A DNA stretch of 10,220 nt from assembly GCA_943912835.1 (NCBI GenBank), contig CALTVJ010000058.1, forward strand, positions 1 to 10,220. The letters run 5' to 3'. Shown in pieces: positions 1-6,637 of this stretch. The first letter of the stretch is position 1; each line of letters begins with the position of its first letter. Under the pieces are notes generated by a model that searched no databases, had not been told where the DNA came from, and saw only the letters and a program-made list of their open reading frames with translations. The position numbers and the translations under genes are program-made. Source of the DNA: an uncultured Porphyromonas sp. GTDB taxonomy: Bacteria > Bacteroidota > Bacteroidia > Bacteroidales > Porphyromonadaceae.

Positions 1-86
1 CTCTCCTTACGAAAGAGACTATTCAAAGCTGCTCTAAACATTAACTACCTCAAAAGACTACTATAAATTTGATGCGGGCGCCCTGT

Positions 87-815
87 CTACTGTCTCCATA
101 CGACAGAAAAGTATTGCTCAAAAATTTTGACTGCACACTCTATCTCTTCTTCACTAGGCTCGCGCACTCCTTCAAGAGCATAAGCTTCTCCAATCGTTTC
201 GTATTTATGTTTTCCGTAAGTATGGTAGGGCAAAACTTCAATACGCTCTATATTCTCAAACGAGGCAAACTTTTGACCTAAAGTATGCAAATCTTCAGGA
301 GCATCACTATAACCTGGAACTAAAACATAGCGCAAGCGCACTGGTTTTGATATCGAGCGCAAATATTCAGCAGTTTTTAACGTCTGCACATTTGAAGCAG
401 CTACCAGAAGTTCGTGACGCTGTGGATTGATTTGTTTACAGTCCAACAAAACCATATCAACAAGATCCCACAACTCCTCTACATAAGCATTACGTATACT
501 ACCATTAGTATCTAAGCAAATATGGATCCCTTCGGCTTTTAATCTACGACAGACAGGAATAAGTTCTTTCGCTTGGACAGTTGGTTCCCCCCCGCTAAAA
601 GTCACCCCTCCTCGACGGGCGAAAAAGGGCTTTTCGTTGATCGCCCTACGTAAGACCTCATCATCTTCTATCAGTTTCCCCCCCTTACCTATAGGAATTG
701 TATCAGGGTTCGCACAATATAGACACTTAAAATTGCATCCCTGCAAAAAAACAACAAGTCTAAGTCCAGGACCATCAAAAGTACCCATAGACTCAAAGGA
801 ATGTATACGTAACAT
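87..815 (-). CDS. pflA: Pyruvate formate-lyase activating enzyme (radical SAM)
   Basis: Cytoplasmic radical SAM enzyme that uses a [4Fe-4S] cluster and S-adenosylmethionine to abstract a hydrogen from the catalytic glycine of PflB, switching it on under anaerobic conditions. Seen in the 242-residue product: the family opening RIHSFESMGTFDGPG at residues 3-17; the cluster motif CxxxCxxC with C27, C31 and C34 followed by ANPDT; the SAM-binding SGGEP at 74-78; DTNG at 102-105; DCKQIN at 125-130; and LPYHTYGKHKYE at 195-206. Length matches the family (about 246 in E. coli, from memory). The ATG is supported because the conserved N-terminal motif begins at residue 3. The gene lies 103 bases downstream of pflB on the same strand, the usual order, and is probably co-transcribed with it through the stem-loop in the gap. 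Two G7 runs lie in the coding strand, one within the SGGEP codons. No frameshift is seen. Identity is very secure. Confidence 0.97.
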   Translation of the reverse strand: MLRIHSFESMGTFDGPGLRLVVFLQGCNFKCLYCANPDTIPIGKGGKLIEDDEVLRRAINEKPFFARRGGVTFSGGEPTVQAKELIPVCRRLKAEGIHICLDTNGSIRNAYVEELWDLVDMVLLDCKQINPQRHELLVAASNVQTLKTAEYLRSISKPVRLRYVLVPGYSDAPEDLHTLGQKFASFENIERIEVLPYHTYGKHKYETIGEAYALEGVREPSEEEIECAVKIFEQYFSVVWRQ

Positions 816-850
816 AAACTAGCATCAAGAATTCAATAAAATAATAAAGG

Positions 851-889
851 AGAGGATACCAAGGGACAAAATATTCCTCGGCACCCTCT
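851..889 (-). terminator. Stem-loop between pflB and pflA, possible leaky terminator or processing site
   Basis: In the minus-strand RNA, AGAGGGTGCCGAGG (889 to 876) pairs along its whole length with CCTTGGTATCCTCT (864 to 851). This gives 14 continuous pairs, three of them G-U, around an 11-base A/T-rich loop. The downstream side reads CCTTTATTATTTTATTG, a broken U-rich tail. The three G-U pairs would be A-C mismatches in plus-strand RNA, so the structure favours the pfl transcript. It begins 30 bases after the pflB stop and ends 36 bases before the pflA start. It could end most pflB transcripts, protect the 3' end of pflB mRNA, or be a cleavage site; each would make PflB exceed PflA. The interrupted U-tract makes efficient termination uncertain. 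Confidence 0.55.
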
Positions 890-918
890 GCTAATATCAA
901 TCTTCAAATTCGCTCAGA

Positions 919-3147
919 TTAACGCATCTTTTGATGGAACGAACGAGAAATAACCTCTAACTGGTGAGCACGACTTAAGCGAATAAAATTCACTGCATAG
1001 CCAGATACTCGAATCGTGAGCTGTGGATAGTTCTCAGGATGCTCCATAGCATCTTCAAGCATAGCGCGGTTCAGTACATTCACATTCAGATGGTGAGCCC
1101 CCTTAGTAAAGTAACCATCCATCATATCTAGAAGGTTATCAACCTGCTCTTCTTTTGTACTTCCAAGAGAGTGAGGCACAATGCTGAATGTATTACTAAT
1201 ACCATCTTGCGCATCTTCGTAGTTAAGCTTAGACACAGAGCTAAGTGAAGCTACAGCTCCATGCTCATCTCTTCCATGCATAGGATTCGCTCCTGGAGCA
1301 AAAGGTGTACCAGCTTCACGACCATCAGGTGTCGCTCCTGTCTTACTACCATACATCACATTTGATGTTATAGTTAGAACTGATAAGGTTGGCTCTGCGT
1401 TCTTGTAGATAGCATGCTCTTTAAGCATATTAGAGAACAAGTGGGTAATATCGTGAGCGATTGTATCTACACGATCATCATCGTTACCATAACAAGGGAA
1501 CTCTCCAACAATATCAAATCCTTCAGTCAATCCTTGCTCATTACGACGAGGTGTTACCTTAGCATGTTTGATTGCACTAAGAGAATCTGCAGCAATAGAC
1601 AGACCCGCTACACCATACGCCAAATTGATTTTAGGATCAGTATCAATGAATGCCATTTGAGCACGCTCATAATAATACTTATCGTGCATATAGTGTATGA
1701 TATTCATTGAGTCGTTGTAGATACGTGCAATCTCCTTAAGTACTATGAGGTAGTTTGCCCAAACTTCTTCAAAGTCTAGCACTTCACTCTTAAGCTCTGG
1801 TATGTTATCAAGCATCAATGTGCCTGTATTCTCACAACGTCCACCATTGATAGCAAGTAACAAGCCTTTAGCCAAGTTCGTTCTAGCTCCAAAGAACTGA
1901 ATCTGCTTACCGATTTCTTGGAATGACACACAGCAAGCGATACCGTAGTCATCACTATTGCGTGTCTTCTGCATCAAATCATCATTTTCGTATTGGATAG
2001 ATGATGTATCAATCGAAACCTGAGCTGCAAAACGTTTGAATCCCTCTGGCAAGCTAGGACTCCAAAGCAAAGTAAGGTTAGGCTCTGGGCTAGGACCTAG
2101 GTTATAAAGAGTCTGCAAGAAGCGGAAGCTCGTTTTTGTCACTTTATGGCGACCATCGGCCAAACGTCCGCCAATAGACTCCGTTACCCAAGTTGGGTCG
2201 CCACCAAATATATCATTATAAGCATTCATACGGAGATGTCTCACCATACGAAGCTTGATAACGAGCTGGTCAACTAACTCTTGAGCAAGCTCCTCGGTAA
2301 TAAGTCCGTGATCTAAATCATACTGGATATAAATATCTAAGAAGCTAGATACATTACCAAAAGACATAGCCGCTCCATCTTGATCTTTGATCGCTGCTAG
2401 GTATGCGAAGTAAACCCATTGAACAGCTTCTTGTGCATTAGTAGCAGGGCGACGAACATCAAATCCGTGTTGCTCAGCCATCTCCACAATTTGACCTATA
2501 GCACGAATCTGCTCTGCCACCTCTTCACGCAAGCGAATACGATGATCCGTCATAGGACCTGTAAGACCTGCCAAATCTTGCTTTTTCCAAGCAATAAGAC
2601 GATCAGCTCCATACAAAGCCAAGCGACGGTAGTCTCCGATAATACGACCACGAGCATAGTTATCGGGCAATCCTGTCAAAAAGCCAAGAGAACGAAACTT
2701 ACGTATCTCGTCAGTATAGGCATCAAAAACACCATCATTGTGAGTCTTACGGTAGTGTGTAAAAATATCAATAACGCGATCATCTACTTCTCCACCGTTT
2801 TCTTTGACAGCCTTAGCAACGACCTGCCAACCACCAAAAGGTTTCATAGCACGACGTAAAACTTCGTCTGTTTGTAGACCGAAGACCACCTCATTCTCCT
2901 TATCAATATAGCCTGGTGCAAACGCTGTCACACCGCTTATCGTCTTGGTATCCATTGAGCGAAGACCGTTATTCTCACGCTCTTCCTTAAGTGCCTGCAT
3001 ACATACAGCCCACACCTTCTTGGTCTTTTCTGTAGGACCCACAAGAAAACTTGCATCCCCATCATAAGGAGTTACATTTTTCAAAACGAAGTCACGAACA
3101 TTGAGTTCTTGCTCCCAAATACCAGATTTAAAGTTTGGATATTGCAT
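919..3147 (-). CDS. pflB: Formate C-acetyltransferase (pyruvate formate-lyase)
   Basis: Glycyl-radical enzyme that converts pyruvate and CoA to acetyl-CoA and formate, the central non-oxidative step of anaerobic sugar fermentation; cytoplasmic, active as a homodimer. Visible in the 742 residues: the paired catalytic cysteines C405-C406 in IACCVSF, and the C-terminal glycyl-radical motif RVSGYAV with the radical glycine at G716, 26 residues from the end. Both match the layout of E. coli PflB (C418/C419, G734, about 760 residues). The substrate-pocket stretches SFGNVSSFLD (262-271) and GRCENTGT (436-443) are also present. The start ATG is about 30 bases below a good Bacteroidetes promoter box; no Shine-Dalgarno sequence is seen, as is common in this phylum. 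It is first in the pflB-pflA operon. No formate transporter gene lies in the window. The full-length motifs point to a true PFL and not a glycerol or diol dehydratase relative. Confidence 0.98.
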   Translation of the reverse strand: MQYPNFKSGIWEQELNVRDFVLKNVTPYDGDASFLVGPTEKTKKVWAVCMQALKEERENNGLRSMDTKTISGVTAFAPGYIDKENEVVFGLQTDEVLRRAMKPFGGWQVVAKAVKENGGEVDDRVIDIFTHYRKTHNDGVFDAYTDEIRKFRSLGFLTGLPDNYARGRIIGDYRRLALYGADRLIAWKKQDLAGLTGPMTDHRIRLREEVAEQIRAIGQIVEMAEQHGFDVRRPATNAQEAVQWVYFAYLAAIKDQDGAAMSFGNVSSFLDIYIQYDLDHGLITEELAQELVDQLVIKLRMVRHLRMNAYNDIFGGDPTWVTESIGGRLADGRHKVTKTSFRFLQTLYNLGPSPEPNLTLLWSPSLPEGFKRFAAQVSIDTSSIQYENDDLMQKTRNSDDYGIACCVSFQEIGKQIQFFGARTNLAKGLLLAINGGRCENTGTLMLDNIPELKSEVLDFEEVWANYLIVLKEIARIYNDSMNIIHYMHDKYYYERAQMAFIDTDPKINLAYGVAGLSIAADSLSAIKHAKVTPRRNEQGLTEGFDIVGEFPCYGNDDDRVDTIAHDITHLFSNMLKEHAIYKNAEPTLSVLTITSNVMYGSKTGATPDGREAGTPFAPGANPMHGRDEHGAVASLSSVSKLNYEDAQDGISNTFSIVPHSLGSTKEEQVDNLLDMMDGYFTKGAHHLNVNVLNRAMLEDAMEHPENYPQLTIRVSGYAVNFIRLSRAHQLEVISRSFHQKMR

Positions 3148-3182
3148 CTGTTTATTGTTTGTTGTTTATACAAAATATAGCA

Positions 3183-3214
3183 CAAAGATACTGAGATTGC
3201 CCTCATAGCTCCAA
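3183..3214 (-). promoter_or_regulatory. Candidate pflB promoter, Bacteroidetes type
   Basis: On the minus strand, TATCTTTG (3190 to 3183) matches the Bacteroidetes -7 consensus TAnnTTTG exactly. Twenty bases upstream, TTGG (3214 to 3211) is a weak match to the -33 TTTG element. Transcription would begin near 3177, leaving a leader of about 30 bases before the pflB ATG. The leader lacks a Shine-Dalgarno sequence and is A-rich (AAACAACAAACAATAAACAG just before the ATG), which fits efficient initiation in this phylum. Confidence 0.6.
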
Positions 3215-3248
3215 GATAAACAGACAAAAACGAATAGACTCCACATAT

Positions 3249-3284
3249 CAAACTTATAGACATAATCTATACTAAAACATCAAA
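3249..3284 (-). promoter_or_regulatory. Possible second, upstream pflB promoter
   Basis: TAAGTTTG on the minus strand (3256 to 3249) also fits TAnnTTTG, with a TTTG at 3284 to 3281. The 24-base spacing is longer than usual. It would give a leader of roughly 95 bases. Chance matches to so short a motif are expected in A/T-rich DNA, so this is only an alternative to the closer box. Confidence 0.2.
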
Positions 3285-3331
3285 GCAGCTGATAATATCA
3301 CAATAATAGATTAAGCCTTGTTTATTCGAGC

Positions 3332-3379
3332 TAGACGAAGTTAATACACCTATTTAGACGACAATTGTCGTCTAGACGA
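3332..3379. repeat. TAGACGA palindrome cluster, candidate operator
   Basis: TAGACGA occurs three times in direct orientation (3332-3338, 3355-3361, 3373-3379) and once inverted (3368-3374). The second copy and the inverted copy form a perfect 20-base palindrome, TAGACGACAATTGTCGTCTA (3355-3374). The inverted copy and the third copy form an overlapping perfect 12-base palindrome, TCGTCTAGACGA (3368-3379). The first copy sits in an imperfect TTCG/CGAA inverted repeat (3325-3339). No T-tract follows on either strand, so this is not an intrinsic terminator. Dyad repeats between divergent promoters suggest binding of a dimeric regulator, about 165 bases upstream of the pflB box and 250 upstream of the TPR box. 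The regulator is unknown. Confidence 0.55.
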
Positions 3380-3630
3380 GAAGACTGCACTTGACTAAGT
3401 AGAGCAACAGTGAAGCACTAAATACTTGTACTAAAGCGCCTACTCTTCTTTTCTACATTTCGGACTATTCTGTAAGTTAGTTAGCTACCATCAACATCTT
3501 ACAAGATATTAAAAACAATCGATAAAATTACTTTCTCAGATCGCTTCAAGTCTACTCTCTATGACAAAATACAGTTCATTTTTAATTTCGTTAAGCACCG
3601 TAGAAGAAGTAGGCACATAGCAAGAAATTG

Positions 3631-3638
3631 TATCTTTG
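3631..3638 (+). promoter_or_regulatory. Candidate promoter -7 box for the TPR gene
   Basis: TATCTTTG is an exact TAnnTTTG match on the plus strand, and the same eight bases as the pflB box. No good TTTG is seen at the expected -33 position. Predicted start near 3644 gives a leader of about 33 A/T-rich bases before the ATG at 3677, without a Shine-Dalgarno sequence. It probably drives the TPR, barrel and dgt genes, since no larger gap follows. Confidence 0.5.
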
Positions 3639-3676
3639 TAATAGGTCGAAAGATCGATATATTAGTTATAAACTCT

Positions 3677-6634
3677 ATGAAAAGATTAATCACTTGTATG
3701 AGCTTGGGCTTACTACTAGGTAGCCCTAAACTCTTGGCACAGCATTCGCTACCAGGCTTCAACATTGGGGCTATACACTCTCTATACAACCGAGCAATAG
3801 GCGAAAACTTTATCGGACTGCAATACTTAATGCAGCATCCTAACCTTCAATTAGAAGAGGGACAACTCAAATATCTCAGAACACTATCTGAGATACAACA
3901 TAATGACATAACACAAACTGATCAAAGTCTCTTCTCGGGAATCGAGAAAGAACGAATCACACTACTTAAAGCAATAAGTCATTACCAACAAGGAGATAAG
4001 CACTATACAACAAGCCTAGCGTTGCTGAACACTTTGGACTTATCGCCTCTATATAATTATGAGCTACAGCAAGCTAGACTTCTGAAAGCCTACCTATTAC
4101 TTGCCCTTGGTCTAGAAAATCAATACAAAGAAGCAGAAACACTGCTAAGTCTTGTTATGCGACAAAAAGATCTTCTCGGAGATCAAGCTACACTATACAA
4201 GAGCAATCTACTTTGGCACAGAGGTAATCCCAAAGAAGCATACAAGCTACTTGAAAGTAGACTATGGAGTGACGAAATAATGCCCGATGTAGAATACCAA
4301 GGAGCTCTACTGAGTTATGCCTTAGAGCCAGCATCACAAGCTTTAGCGACAACACAAAAATTACTAAAAAGATACCCAGAGTTCAGAAATCGTCCTCGTC
4401 TTATGGGCATGATGGCAAAAGCTTATTACGACCTGGAAGATTTCCCTAACGTATTAGCTTGTCTAAAAGGGATAGATAATGAAGACCTATTACCTAGTGA
4501 GAACTATCTATTAGGAGCTAGTCTCTATCAACTAAAGAGGTATAATGAAGCTCTGCTCCCCCTGCAAAAGGCTAGTTCAGGAGATAATAAGACCAGAAGT
4601 CTTGCCTTATTCGCAATTGGGAATGTGTACCAAGACTTGGCAGATTACTCCAAAGCCGAGCTCTCATTTATGTCTTCACTCAAAAGCTCACCTACTGCTA
4701 AACTGAGGGAAGAAACACTATATCGACTTTTAGAGCTTGGACATAGTCTTGGCTACGACACTTTTGGCTCTCATATGGGCATGGTACAAGATTTTTTGAG
4801 TAATTATCCTCAAAGTACACATCGCCCTCGTATCATGAATATTATTAGAGCCTACATTAGCAGGAGTAAAGCTAGCAATGGTCTAGAATTAATCGAACAG
4901 CTACGCCCTATCGGTCTAAAACTAGATGACATTAAACAAAAACTCCTTTATAAAGAGGCTATACAAACTCCTAGTAACCAAAGAGAGTTATATTTACAAC
5001 TACTCAATAAAAGTATTTTATTAGGAAATTTGAGCCCTAGTTATGCTTCTGCTCTTACAGCTAGGAGTGACTACTTTTTACGACAAAAACATTACGAAGA
5101 AGCCAAAAGAGATGCAGAACTAGCAATAACTCATGCAAAAAAAGACAGTCACTTGCCTGCTGAGTACTTATTAGGTTATAGCTTATTTAACCTTAAACAG
5201 TATGGTAGCTCAATAAAACACTTTGAGAGCTTTACCAGAAACAATAAGGATCAAAAACTCACACAAGATGCACTTCTACGTATCGGTGATAGCTATCTAG
5301 CTATAAACAATCTGCAAGAGGCTGTACAGAGCTACAAAACAGCCCAAAACATAGACAATGGAAATGAGGAAGCTTTGTATCGTCTATCATCGATATACAC
5401 AAGGCTTGGTCAATACGAACAACAAAGCAAACAGGTAACTTCAATTAAAGAATACTTTCCCAACTCAAGCTACATACCACAGATGCTCTACGACAAAGGC
5501 CGTAGCGAACGCATCAAAAACCTAAATAAGGAAGCTATCAATACCTTTACCGAAATCGTAGAAAAGTATCCTATAAGCCCTATTGCTCCATCTGCCATGC
5601 TAGAACAAGCGCTTATACATACTAATCTGAATCAAGATACACAGGCAATATCTACCTATAAAAAACTTATAACAAAGTATCCCGAGAGCAAAGAAGCTAT
5701 CGTGGCTCTATCAGACCTTAAAAGTATATATTCAGACAACAATCAACTTGATGAGTATTTAAGCTATGCTAAGACTTTGAGTGGCAACCTCAAGCCCAAA
5801 CAAGAAGACGAAGCCCATATTAAATACCTCTTACTTGAAAGTAAATCTCGTAGAAATGTAGACATTACAGACGAGCTAGTCAGCTACTTAAAAGAATATC
5901 CTAATAGCTCTGATAGATTGAAAGTAGAAAAATTATTAGCTTCTACCTATCAAGAGAAAGGAGAAATAGAGAAAAGTGTACAGGTCTTAAAACAAGCTCT
6001 GAGTCGAGGACTTCAAACGGAAAACAAAGTGCAGGTACTTCTCCATTTAGGAGACCTTTATCTAGCTAGCAAGCAGATACAGCAAGCCTACACAAGCTAT
6101 CAAGAGGCCTATCAAAACTCAATGGGTAGTAGTACGTACACTCTTAAATCAGGATTAGGTATATTGATTAGTGGACTAACACTAGACAAACATGGTGACG
6201 ACATTACTGTAGCAGACCACCTACTAGCCCAGAGTAAACTTGCTACTCAAGAAAGAGAACAAATACAGCTACTCAAAGCAAAACATCAAGAAACAAACAA
6301 GTCTTTCAAGGCAGCGATAAATACTTATTCAACTATGGAAAAGTCCTATAACAGCCCTTACGGAGCTGAAGCTATTGTAAGACGAGCAGACATACAGCTT
6401 CGACTGAATTTAATTAAAGACGGAATCAATGGATTGGAAGCTTTTATTGCCTCTGGGAGCAACCAAAACTATTGGTTAGCTAGAGCATTTGTACTCCTTT
6501 CAGACTTCCAAGATAAACAGGGTGATCGCTATCTTGCCAAACAATATATTGAGAGTCTAAAAGAGAACTATCGAGGCAACGAAACTGACATTCAAGAAAT
6601 GATAAATACTCGTCTTAAGAAATATAGTAAGTAA
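3677..6634 (+). CDS. Large exported tetratricopeptide-repeat protein
   Basis: A 985-residue protein made almost wholly of helical TPR-like repeats. Residues 1-21 look like a Sec signal peptide: basic MKR, a hydrophobic core, then a KLLA|Q cleavage site. There is no lipobox (the only early cysteine is C7), so the mature protein is probably soluble in the periplasm and not a lipoprotein. Clear repeat units lie around 240-340, 455-520, 525-585, 598-700 and 745-815. A YPxS-like turn ends several helices (prolines at 234, 378, 595, 632, 669, 742), a feature also found in envelope TPR proteins such as BamD and CpoB/YbgF. The C-terminal block YWLARAFVLLSDFQ (932-945) resembles the ending of a large TPR family that I recall from Bacteroidales genomes. 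TPR solenoids bind proteins and have no catalytic role; no enzymatic motif is visible. The downstream barrel gene is the likely partner. Specific function unknown. Confidence 0.9.
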   Translation: MKRLITCMSLGLLLGSPKLLAQHSLPGFNIGAIHSLYNRAIGENFIGLQYLMQHPNLQLEEGQLKYLRTLSEIQHNDITQTDQSLFSGIEKERITLLKAISHYQQGDKHYTTSLALLNTLDLSPLYNYELQQARLLKAYLLLALGLENQYKEAETLLSLVMRQKDLLGDQATLYKSNLLWHRGNPKEAYKLLESRLWSDEIMPDVEYQGALLSYALEPASQALATTQKLLKRYPEFRNRPRLMGMMAKAYYDLEDFPNVLACLKGIDNEDLLPSENYLLGASLYQLKRYNEALLPLQKASSGDNKTRSLALFAIGNVYQDLADYSKAELSFMSSLKSSPTAKLREETLYRLLELGHSLGYDTFGSHMGMVQDFLSNYPQSTHRPRIMNIIRAYISRSKASNGLELIEQLRPIGLKLDDIKQKLLYKEAIQTPSNQRELYLQLLNKSILLGNLSPSYASALTARSDYFLRQKHYEEAKRDAELAITHAKKDSHLPAEYLLGYSLFNLKQYGSSIKHFESFTRNNKDQKLTQDALLRIGDSYLAINNLQEAVQSYKTAQNIDNGNEEALYRLSSIYTRLGQYEQQSKQVTSIKEYFPNSSYIPQMLYDKGRSERIKNLNKEAINTFTEIVEKYPISPIAPSAMLEQALIHTNLNQDTQAISTYKKLITKYPESKEAIVALSDLKSIYSDNNQLDEYLSYAKTLSGNLKPKQEDEAHIKYLLLESKSRRNVDITDELVSYLKEYPNSSDRLKVEKLLASTYQEKGEIEKSVQVLKQALSRGLQTENKVQVLLHLGDLYLASKQIQQAYTSYQEAYQNSMGSSTYTLKSGLGILISGLTLDKHGDDITVADHLLAQSKLATQEREQIQLLKAKHQETNKSFKAAINTYSTMEKSYNSPYGAEAIVRRADIQLRLNLIKDGINGLEAFIASGSNQNYWLARAFVLLSDFQDKQGDRYLAKQYIESLKENYRGNETDIQEMINTRLKKYSK

Positions 6635-6637
6635 ATT

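Larger units (their letters stand above)
3148..3676. other. Divergent intergenic region between pflB and the TPR gene
   Basis: This 529-base, A/T-rich stretch separates two divergent transcription units. It holds a candidate promoter on each side (about 3183-3214 minus, 3631-3638 plus), a weaker second minus-strand box (3249-3256), and a cluster of TAGACGA repeats at 3332-3379. No convincing protein gene, tRNA or intrinsic terminator is visible. The short open frames reaching into it are low-complexity extensions of antisense or out-of-frame reading. From 3380 to 3630 I see no specific structure. The length is generous for two promoters, leaving room for an operator or a small RNA that cannot be recognised by eye. 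Confidence 0.7.

Noticed and set aside
76..83. GGGCGCCC just below the pflA stop, considered as a terminator stem
   Set aside because: An eight-base palindrome with no room for a loop beyond its own bases and no U-tract on the minus strand; a real operon terminator may lie beyond position 1.
1414..2859. Two antisense open frames (1414-1710 and 2419-2859, plus strand) inside pflB
   Set aside because: They lie wholly opposite a highly conserved gene, have Ser/Thr/Ile-rich low-complexity products and show no recognisable motif; they are shadows of pflB codon use.
3162..3173. Near-palindrome TTGTTTATACAA in the pflB leader, considered as a Rex-like redox site
   Set aside because: One mismatch in each half, only 12 bases long, and it lacks the spaced TTGT...ACAA arms of known Rex sites; likely chance in A/T-rich sequence.
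3081..3263. A 60-codon minus-strand frame with a hydrophobic N-terminus overlapping the pflB start
   Set aside because: It runs across the candidate pflB promoter and leader and into pflB in another frame, has no family resemblance and no separate start signals.
3559..3789. A minus-strand frame crossing the start of the TPR gene
   Set aside because: It overlaps the promoter and signal-peptide codons of the TPR gene and has no recognisable features.
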